DNA of 64,000 nt, taken from contig NZ_VRKW01000010.1 in NCBI RefSeq assembly GCF_009746715.1, positions 110,506 through 174,505 on the forward strand, written 5' to 3'. Origin of the DNA: Ketobacter sp. MCCC 1A13808. Lineage in GTDB: Bacteria; Pseudomonadota; Gammaproteobacteria; Pseudomonadales; Ketobacteraceae. Below the pieces are notes generated by a model. It was not told where the DNA came from and made no database searches. It worked only from the letters and a program-made list of their open reading frames with translations. A program made the position numbers and the translations under genes. The stretch's first letter is position 1. Each line of letters opens with the position of its first letter. This document shows, piece by piece, positions 58,206 to 64,000 of this stretch.

Positions 58206-61200
58206 CTAAGCCGACGGTTTAATTCCGTGGTTTGGTGCAGACACCGCCGGGTACCAGCGGGCAATCACCTGCTGCAAACGTTCCTTCCTCAGGGGCTTGG
58301 TCAGGTAGTCATCCATCCCGGCAGACAGGCATTTTTCGCGATCCCCTTCCATCGCATTCGCGGTAACCGCAACAATCGGCAACGGGCGCCCCTGCAGTTC
58401 AGCGCGGATAGCACGGGTAGCCTGATATCCATCCAGCACTGGCATCTGGCAATCCATAAACACAATACCGTACTGCTCATGCTTGACCGCCTCCACCGCT
58501 TGGCGGCCGTCTTCTGCGATATCACAACTGAATCCCAGTTTGCGCAAATAACCGCAGGCCACACGCCGGTTCACCTCGTTGTCGTCCACCACCAATACCA
58601 GCGGTAGATCAGGATGCGGATGATACCACTCTGCTTCCGAATGCGGTAATTTCCTGGGCTTGCCCAACAGGCAAGCCGCCAACTCTTCACGAGAAAACGG
58701 CACATATAAATGCGGCAACGGACGCTGACCGTAGCGCTCAGTCGGCACTCTGAGCTGCACAATTTTCGCCGCCTCAGGCGTATTAAGATAAGGGTGTAGC
58801 TTTTCCCAAAAAGAGTCACTGATGTCTTGAGCCAGGAAGATCCAGTGGTAATTTTCCTGGTGCAATACCTCTTCCAGATTTCGTAATATACGGCGCTCTT
58901 TTCGTTCCCAGTGAAAACCGACGCCCCACTGCTGGCAAGCCAGCTTGATGACCATTTGAGTCGCAGGCAAATCCCCAATAAGCAAAACAGCGGCGTCACT
59001 ATGTTGCCGCTGCAATTCGCTTTTGACTTCGCTTGAAAATGCCGGCTGAAAATCAGGAACCGTCACCGGCAATTCAAAATAGAAAGAAGAGCCTACCCCT
59101 TTGATCGACTTGACGCCGATCTTTCCGCCCATCGCCGCCAGCAATCCTTCACACAATGCCAATCCCAATCCGGAGCCCCCGTATTTACGGGTATCTGACA
59201 CATCCGCCTGCACGAAGGGCTCAAACAAAGCCTGCTGGAGCTCCGCTTCAATACCCACTCCGGTGTCTTTCACTTCGACATACAAACGGCTGGGGCTGAG
59301 CATTTCGGTCCACAGCAAAATCGAACCGTGACTGGTAAATTTAACGGCGTTGGACAACAAACTGGTCAGAACCTGATTCAGCTTAGTGCCATCCGCTACC
59401 ACTTTTTGTGGCAGGCTGGCTTCCATCGCCACGCCAATGTCCAGACCACGAGAATACGCATCCACCGCCACCAAACTTACCGCCGAGTTGAACAACTCAT
59501 GAATATCAAACTCGTCATAGTTGAATTCAATCTCACCGTTTTCCAGCCGGGAGAAATCCATCACCTCATCCACTAACGCCAACAGATTACGTCCAGAGCG
59601 TTTCGCCATACTCAATGTTTGCTGTTGCTCGTCAACACCGGCCTGCCCGCTCAACATGTCCAGCATACCCAGCATACCGTTGATCGGTGTACGAATTTCA
59701 TGGCTGACAATTGCCATAAAACGGCTTTTGTCCTCGGCGGTTTTCAACGCGATATCACGGGCTTCTGCCATTTCCTCTGCGGCAATGACGATGTCGTTAA
59801 TATCCACCACAACACCCCGTAATCCCACCACACCCAGATCTTCAATTGTCACCGAGATCAGCGCTTTTACCCACATCCAATTTCCGTTTCCATGCAGAAA
59901 CTTAAACTCCACATAAGTATCGGTTCCACGTTCAATAGCTGTGGTGCAAGCGTCAATTAAAAGCGAGTGATGATCGCTGTGCACCAGCGATTGCCAACTA
60001 TCCAAATGGCTCAGCACCTGATCCGGGCTACGTCCAAGTACATGATCCACCTGTCCACTGAGCAACGTCACTTTTAGCGGGTTGATATGTGCCTCCCAAA
60101 CCACACAATCAATGGAACTGATAATCGACTGGTAACGTTCTTTCGAATCGAACAATTCATCCAGGTATTTTTTTAGATTTCGGCGCATGTTATCCAGCGC
60201 ACTGGCCAATTGCGCCAGCTCGTCATTGGAGCGCAGGCTGATATTGCTATCCAGGCTGCCATGGGAAAGCTGCTCGGCCCATCTGGATAAGCGGGTGATC
60301 GGAGAGCCAATCTGGCGCGACATGATATAGGCCACCAAGCCGATCAACAGCACCGTGATAATGCCGATCAAAAACGCCCGCTCACGAATATATTCAATAT
60401 CCTGAAGAGCGGATTTAGCATTGCGAACCAACACCAGGCTCCAGCCCGTTTTGCCTATATACCTGAATTCCGACGCGGGCATATTAACCAGCATAAGCTC
60501 ATCGTTACCCCGGCGAATGTAACGATGCCCCGGCCGCTTCAATACACGATCCAACAACATCGGATTTTCTGCCACCCACCAGCGCGAGTCATAAACCCGC
60601 GCCATGCCCGCCTCGGGCAACGTGGATTCCATACTAAACAGAATAAAATCCGGAGCCGCCAAAATATAACCTTCACTGTCAATCAGGACCGCATAACCAT
60701 CCGGCACCTGCCCTTCCGGAACCACCTCTATTGCCGTGACCTGTTGCAACAGCTCGCGCCAATCCAGGCTCGCTTTCAATACCCCAATAATGTAGCCATC
60801 ACTGTATTTCTTGAAGATCGGCACAGCCAAACTGACGCCATACCCCCCCAGATCCGAGTCATAACGAAGTGGGGCCATATAAGGTTTACCACTGGCCATC
60901 ACCCTTTTGTACCAGTCGGCACTGGTCACCGATACACCCAAGAGCGCCGGATCACCTGCCGCAACCACCGACGCATCCTCGTCCACAGCCACCAAGGTGT
61001 TATAAACACCATACGCTTTCTGATAGTCGCCCAGCATATGCGAGATCGACCCTTCTGGATCGCCCCGTTCCACCGCCTGCAAGGTATCCAGATCCGCCCA
61101 TGAACGAATGTTCTCAAGACTAAAACCAAAGGTGCGGTCGATCTGGGACATGGCCAGTAATGAGGCAGCCTGAAGCCTTTCACCGACCTGATTGATAACG

Positions 61201-61331
61201 GTTTCCCGCGATTTGAAGTATGCTAGCGCCCCGAATACCATTAACGGTGTCAGCGCCACCACCAGCATCACCGCTAACAGCTTATTCTGGATGGTTGGTG
61301 CAAACCAACGTCGGGGCTCTCTTCTATCCAT
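58206..61331 (-). CDS. hybrid sensor histidine kinase (dCache-HAMP-PAS-HisKA-HATPase-REC)
   Basis: About 1041 residues from ATG 61331 (MDRREPRRWF); TTG 61406 is an alternative. Two membrane segments (about 17-40 and 315-335) flank a large periplasmic cache domain that would sense a small ligand. Then HAMP (about 335-390), a PAS/PAC segment with VWVKALISVTIEDLGVVGLRG (about 400-520), the dimerisation His in FMAIVSHEIRTPINGMLGML (about 550), the ATPase domain (VKDTGVGIEAELQQALFEPFVQ, YGGSGLGLALCEGLL), a receiver-like region lacking the phospho-Asp, and a C-terminal receiver with Asp in IVFMDCQMPVLDG. No HPt domain is fused, so another protein must relay phosphate. Confidence 0.92.
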   Translation of the reverse strand: MDRREPRRWFAPTIQNKLLAVMLVVALTPLMVFGALAYFKSRETVINQVGERLQAASLLAMSQIDRTFGFSLENIRSWADLDTLQAVERGDPEGSISHMLGDYQKAYGVYNTLVAVDEDASVVAAGDPALLGVSVTSADWYKRVMASGKPYMAPLRYDSDLGGYGVSLAVPIFKKYSDGYIIGVLKASLDWRELLQQVTAIEVVPEGQVPDGYAVLIDSEGYILAAPDFILFSMESTLPEAGMARVYDSRWWVAENPMLLDRVLKRPGHRYIRRGNDELMLVNMPASEFRYIGKTGWSLVLVRNAKSALQDIEYIRERAFLIGIITVLLIGLVAYIMSRQIGSPITRLSRWAEQLSHGSLDSNISLRSNDELAQLASALDNMRRNLKKYLDELFDSKERYQSIISSIDCVVWEAHINPLKVTLLSGQVDHVLGRSPDQVLSHLDSWQSLVHSDHHSLLIDACTTAIERGTDTYVEFKFLHGNGNWMWVKALISVTIEDLGVVGLRGVVVDINDIVIAAEEMAEARDIALKTAEDKSRFMAIVSHEIRTPINGMLGMLDMLSGQAGVDEQQQTLSMAKRSGRNLLALVDEVMDFSRLENGEIEFNYDEFDIHELFNSAVSLVAVDAYSRGLDIGVAMEASLPQKVVADGTKLNQVLTSLLSNAVKFTSHGSILLWTEMLSPSRLYVEVKDTGVGIEAELQQALFEPFVQADVSDTRKYGGSGLGLALCEGLLAAMGGKIGVKSIKGVGSSFYFELPVTVPDFQPAFSSEVKSELQRQHSDAAVLLIGDLPATQMVIKLACQQWGVGFHWERKERRILRNLEEVLHQENYHWIFLAQDISDSFWEKLHPYLNTPEAAKIVQLRVPTERYGQRPLPHLYVPFSREELAACLLGKPRKLPHSEAEWYHPHPDLPLVLVVDDNEVNRRVACGYLRKLGFSCDIAEDGRQAVEAVKHEQYGIVFMDCQMPVLDGYQATRAIRAELQGRPLPIVAVTANAMEGDREKCLSAGMDDYLTKPLRKERLQQVIARWYPAVSAPNHGIKPSA

Positions 61332-61466
61332 AGACGAACCAGTGAGACTCCGCTCTTCCCCTGCCAATAGTCTTTGCGTATGGTGAGACCAATACGCCGC
61401 TACCAACAGTATAGTGCAACTTCAAATCACCTGCTTTGATGAGATTTTTATCCAAGGAGTTAAGCC

Positions 61467-62546
61467 ATTTCTGTCCTAAATAAGGCGCATTTACCGGCTC
61501 CGGAGGAATTCCAACAGCGTATTTTAAACTGGTATTCCCAGTTTGGGCGCAGAGACCTGCCCTGGCAAATAGACATCAGCCCCTATCGGGTTTGGGTATC
61601 CGAGATCATGCTGCAGCAGACCCAGGTCACCACCGTCATCCCCTATTTTCAACGGTTTATGGCTCGTTTCCGCACAGTAGAAACACTGGCCGCAAGCTCT
61701 GTTGATGAGGTGTTGCAGCACTGGGCCGGGCTTGGCTATTACGCGCGCGGGCGCAACCTGCACAAAGCGGCGCGACAGGTAACCGAACAGTTCCAAGGCC
61801 AATTTCCCCGCAGCGTGGATGAACTTATATTACTGCCGGGTATCGGGCGATCGACCGCCGGCGCGATTGCCAGTATCAGTATGGGAACTGCCGCACCGAT
61901 TCTGGACGGAAACGTAAAGCGGGTGCTCACCCGCCTGCATGCGGTCGCGGGTTGGCCCGGCCAGAAAAAGGTATCGGATCAGCTTTGGATGATAGCGGAA
62001 CACTACACAGAGCAACGTCAAACCCGGCAATACACTCAGGCGATGATGGATTTGGGCGCGACCCTCTGCACCCGCAGTAGACCCGCCTGCACGGTGTGTC
62101 CCGTCGTGGATCTGTGCGCCGCAGCGGGGCAAGGTAACCCCACTGTCTACCCCCACTCAAAACCGAAAAAGGCCAAACCGGAAAAGCGCACCTGGATGCT
62201 GATCATGCAATACCGTGATGAGACCCTGCTGTATAAGCGCCCTGATAACGGTATCTGGGGTGGGCTCTGGAGCTTTCCGGAATTTCCCTCAGAGCAGGAT
62301 CTATTGGCCGGCCTGCACGATTATCGCCTCGATCAAACCGACGCCATAACTCGCCTGCCCGCGTTCCGACATACCTTCTCTCACTATCACCTGGACATTC
62401 ACCCTGTGCAGGTGCGCGTGGACCACAAACCACGGCAAGTGATGGAAGGCCAGGATCAGGTCTGGTATAACGAACCCCAAATTACCCAATTGGGGTTTGC
62501 CGCCCCGATCAAAAAACTCATTCATCAGCTCACTGAAACGGTCTGA
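61467..62546 (+). CDS. mutY: adenine DNA glycosylase MutY, apparent AUU start
   Basis: A 359-residue base-excision repair enzyme removing A opposite 8-oxoG. After an in-frame stop at 61461 there is no ATG, GTG or TTG until ATG 61608, which lies beyond the catalytic Glu. ATT 61467 has AAGGAG at 7-base spacing and gives [12 protein letters not shown]..., a normal N-terminus. From it: LPWQ (31-34), catalytic Glu46 in [13 protein letters not shown], helix-hairpin-helix [14 protein letters not shown] (about 118-131), catalytic Asp in [11 protein letters not shown], the 4Fe-4S motif [17 protein letters not shown], and a C-terminal Nudix-like domain (about 235-355). Followed by yggX. Confidence 0.93.
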   Translation: MSVLNKAHLPAPEEFQQRILNWYSQFGRRDLPWQIDISPYRVWVSEIMLQQTQVTTVIPYFQRFMARFRTVETLAASSVDEVLQHWAGLGYYARGRNLHKAARQVTEQFQGQFPRSVDELILLPGIGRSTAGAIASISMGTAAPILDGNVKRVLTRLHAVAGWPGQKKVSDQLWMIAEHYTEQRQTRQYTQAMMDLGATLCTRSRPACTVCPVVDLCAAAGQGNPTVYPHSKPKKAKPEKRTWMLIMQYRDETLLYKRPDNGIWGGLWSFPEFPSEQDLLAGLHDYRLDQTDAITRLPAFRHTFSHYHLDIHPVQVRVDHKPRQVMEGQDQVWYNEPQITQLGFAAPIKKLIHQLTETV

Positions 62547-62551
62547 AGCCT

Positions 62552-62824
62552 ATGACTCGCACTGTATTTTGCCGTAAATATCAACAAGAAATGGAAGGCC
62601 TCGACGCCGCCCCTTACCCCGGCCCCCGGGGCAAAGACATCTTTGAACATGTCTCGAAACAAGCCTGGCAGGAATGGCTTCAGCATCAAACCATGATGAT
62701 CAACGAAAAACGCCTGAACGTAATGGACCCAGCCACCCAAACCTTCCTGCAACAGGAGTTTGACAAGTTTCTTACCGGGGATGATTACGAAAAACCGGAA
62801 GGCTACGTGCCACCAAGCGCCTGA
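62552..62824 (+). CDS. yggX: oxidative damage protection / Fe(II) trafficking protein YggX
   Basis: A 90-residue cytosolic protein that protects Fe-S enzymes against oxidants. [39 protein letters not shown] with the conserved Cys, then [13 protein letters not shown] and DKFLTGDD. It starts 5 bases after mutY, the usual pairing, since MutY carries a 4Fe-4S cluster. Confidence 0.96.
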   Translation: MTRTVFCRKYQQEMEGLDAAPYPGPRGKDIFEHVSKQAWQEWLQHQTMMINEKRLNVMDPATQTFLQQEFDKFLTGDDYEKPEGYVPPSA

Positions 62825-62902
62825 TTGCAAAAATGTTTCCGTTTCGCTGGAGCGGGTATTGACTCCGGCGAATCCAACGGGTTTAATAGCGCCCTCTTTG
62901 AC

Positions 62903-62978
62903 GCCCGGTTAGCTCAGTCGGTAGAGCAGGGGATTGAAAATCCCCGTGTCCCTGGTTCGATTCCGGGACCGGGCACCA
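62903..62978 (+). tRNA. tRNA-Phe (GAA)
   Basis: 76 bases including encoded CCA. Acceptor stem GCCCGGT/ACCGGGC, D arm GCTC/GAGC, anticodon stem GGGGA/TCCCC with loop TTGAAAA (anticodon GAA at 62936-62938), T arm with GGTTCGATTCC. A normal tRNA-Phe; the sequence after it is AT-richer and appears acquired. Confidence 0.97.
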
Positions 62979-63095
62979 TTTCAAAGTCTATGAATTATCT
63001 AGTTATTTCAACTTTAGATAAATGTCGCAAAAACCTCTCCCCTTTTCATGCATTGCCCACAACACAATAAGCGTATGTTGGCACATAAAATCAGC

Positions 63096-63194
63096 CACAA
63101 AAAGAAACATATAAGCCTCTTTTTGTGACAAAGCCAACCAGAACCACCTTAAAGCAACTTATATGTCTCTTATAGATAAATAGCAACATATGAG
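63096..63194. promoter_or_regulatory. palindromic operator-like region before the hipBA remnant
   Basis: CACAAAAAGA (63096-63105) and TCTTTTTGTG (63118-63127) form a 10-bp hairpin. Inside its loop begins ACATATAAG (63107-63115), which is inverted as CTTATATGT at 63158-63166 and partly repeated as AACATATGAG at 63185. Such repeats are what an autoregulating antitoxin would bind. The 62979-63095 segment shows no gene. Confidence 0.45.
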
Positions 63195-63519
63195 TTTCAT
63201 CGTGAATTCACCACTCGAACAAATAAACGCCGTATAGCACTGGCACTCAAGCAGCACGATATGAATGATGTTGCGCGTCGGTATATCGCGCCAACAATAT
63301 CAGCGATTGGAATCCAAAGGCAATCCTCGGCTCGATACCCTTGAGTTAATCGCCAAGGGGCTTAAGAGCGAGCTGCTGCTTATCCCCCAAGAAAAGCTAA
63401 ATGCTGTGCTGGCTGTATTGGCTGACGATAACTTGTCATCAACTGGGGCACCAACTAAGCCAAGCCAATCGACCAAAGCAAAGAATAAGTCACTAACCGA
63501 TGATCACAGCTACAAATGA
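63190..63519 (+). pseudogene. HipB-like XRE antitoxin, frameshifted
   Basis: The N-terminus MSFIVNSPLEQINAV (from ATG 63190) hits a stop at 63235. The sequence continues one frame over as RRIALALKQHDMNDVARR and then returns to the first frame for VGISRQQYQRLESKGNPRLDTLELIAKGLKSELLLIP. Together these make one helix-turn-helix domain of HipB type broken by two compensating frameshifts. An 84-residue piece could start at 63265 but lacks the first helices. Overlaps the hipA start by 20 bases, as in live hipBA operons. Confidence 0.75.
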
Positions 63520-63736
63520 TGAAGTGAATGTATTACAGCTCTCGATTGACGGCGTATTGATCGGATATCTCGCAGGCTTTAAGAATGGCCGCAATGTATT
63601 AAGCATTGCAGATAAATTCAAAAACGATCCTGAGCGCCCGACATTTAGCCTGATTACGCACCCCAAGTTTCCGAATGCGGACAAGCTCATGGCAGAGCCA
63701 TGGGCACGAAATCAAAGGCTGTTAAATTGCATCTAA
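63500..63736 (+). pseudogene. HipA-like toxin kinase, truncated after the N-terminal domain
   Basis: Only 78 residues remain of a protein normally about 400 long. VLQLSIDGVLIGYLAGFKNGRNVLSIADKF and RPTFSLIT are the HipA N-terminal strand-rich domain; the frame ends in unrelated LLNCI at 63736, just where family members continue with the conserved LSNLLPEG block. The kinase core is missing, so it is inactive. The break coincides with the start of the non-coding stretch before the IS110-like gene. Confidence 0.7.
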
Positions 63737-63976
63737 ATTTGACCCGGCGGGTCACTTTTGGGTGCAAATCAACAGAAATGGCTCAAAACCTATCAATCTG
63801 TTCGCGATTTATTCGCTCCTTTAAAGCAGTCTGACGCTTTTTTCTTAATGGATGATGGGTATGGACTGACCATAGAATCGTAAGCAATGGGATGGACTCC
63901 TCCTTACCACTCCGGCATCCACGTGCCAAAATAGTGAGTGAACAGGTAGGCATTGTGAATATGAGGAGAATCCCAA
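63737..63976 (+). mobile_element. probable left-end non-coding region of an IS110-type element
   Basis: 240 bases without a reading frame between the broken hipA and the transposase-like start. It contains TGACCC-GGC-GGGTCA (63740-63754, a 6-bp hairpin), a short hairpin TATGG-ACTGA-CCATA (63860-63874) and the near-repeat GGTATGGACTGACC / GGGATGGACTCC. In IS110-group elements the long end before the transposase encodes the bridge (seeker) RNA; this stretch is of suitable length. Exact ends are not determinable here. Confidence 0.35.
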
Positions 63977-64000
63977 ATGAATATTATCCGCGTTGGTGTT
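63977..64000 (+). CDS. start of an IS110-family-like transposase (cut by window end)
   Basis: Only MNIIRVGV is visible, preceded by GAGGAG (63963-63968). This opening is typical of IS110-type DEDD transposases, which go on with V-D-L-A-K-N. Eight residues are thin evidence; the long structured leader and adjacent broken gene support the call. Confidence 0.45.

Noticed and set aside
61439..61483. 14-codon frame [14 protein letters not shown] overlapping the mutY start
   Set aside because: It has no Shine-Dalgarno of its own and no recognisable peptide; kept only as a note in the mutY finding.
62979..63189. Search for a second copy of the tRNA-Phe 3' end (attachment repeat) after the tRNA
   Set aside because: No repeat of the TTCGATTCC-to-CCA segment was found in the window; any distal copy would be beyond 64000.

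Overview
The window reads as chromosomal DNA of a free-living, probably marine, gammaproteobacterium. The gene content (ntrBC with glnA, gpmI-envC-ctpA-yibQ, secB-grxC, hisBHAF, mutY-yggX, an MSHA pilus locus and many TonB/Fur-linked iron genes) fits the Pseudomonadales/Oceanospirillales side of the class, for example relatives of Ketobacter or Alcanivorax. That placement is inference from gene order and protein style; no 16S gene is present.

Layout. 1-2.1 kb: end of a uracil-catabolism (URC-type) operon (GTP-cyclohydrolase-like URC1, DUF1688/URC4, upp). 2.5-8.2 kb: tonB-exbB-exbD, a candidate Fur-controlled small transcript, a PepSY membrane protein with a small partner, and a siderophore-interacting protein. 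8.3-11.9 kb: an NTF2-like protein, an HD phosphohydrolase, a polyester-hydrolase-like lipoprotein and a serine beta-lactamase-fold lipoprotein. 12-14.2 kb: glutamine synthetase type III. 14.4-22.1 kb: an iron/siderophore import cluster (ATPase, permease, binding protein, TonB-dependent receptor, AraC regulator) and a decayed second receptor. 22.2-24.3 kb: a GH43 arabinanase-like enzyme, an unknown protein and a TusA-like protein. 24.3-29.7 kb: the nitrogen-control block glnA - DUF4124 protein - ntrB - ntrC with a sigma-54 promoter and NtrC-like sites. 29.7-31.1 kb: a Nudix hydrolase and a short-chain dehydrogenase. 31.2-44.9 kb: a 14-gene msh pilus operon on the minus strand. 45-54.7 kb: trmL, a ParA-like ATPase, secB, grxC, a rhodanese, gpmI, envC, ctpA, yibQ and two unknowns. 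54.8-61.3 kb: a GNAT protein, hisF-A-H-B and a hybrid sensor kinase. 61.5-63 kb: mutY, yggX and tRNA-Phe. 63-64 kb: an AT-richer decayed hipBA pair and the start of what looks like an IS110-type transposase.

How it works together. At least five Fur-box-like palindromes tie tonB-exbBD, a small transcript, the PepSY/SIP pair, the receptor/AraC pair and a dead receptor into one iron-starvation regulon: the receptor brings in a ferri-siderophore using TonB energy, the ABC importer moves it inward, and the FAD-dependent SIP protein (perhaps with the PepSY protein) would release iron. NtrC-type sites at glnA and ntrB tie the nitrogen block together, with a second, unrelated glutamine synthetase (type III) elsewhere in the window. 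The most interesting items are the Fur-boxed small transcript with a sequestered ribosome binding site (5240-5494), mutY lacking any usable canonical start codon but having a well-placed AUU (61467), the reduced msh locus, the PETase-like lipoprotein, and the tRNA-Phe / hipBA / IS110 junction.
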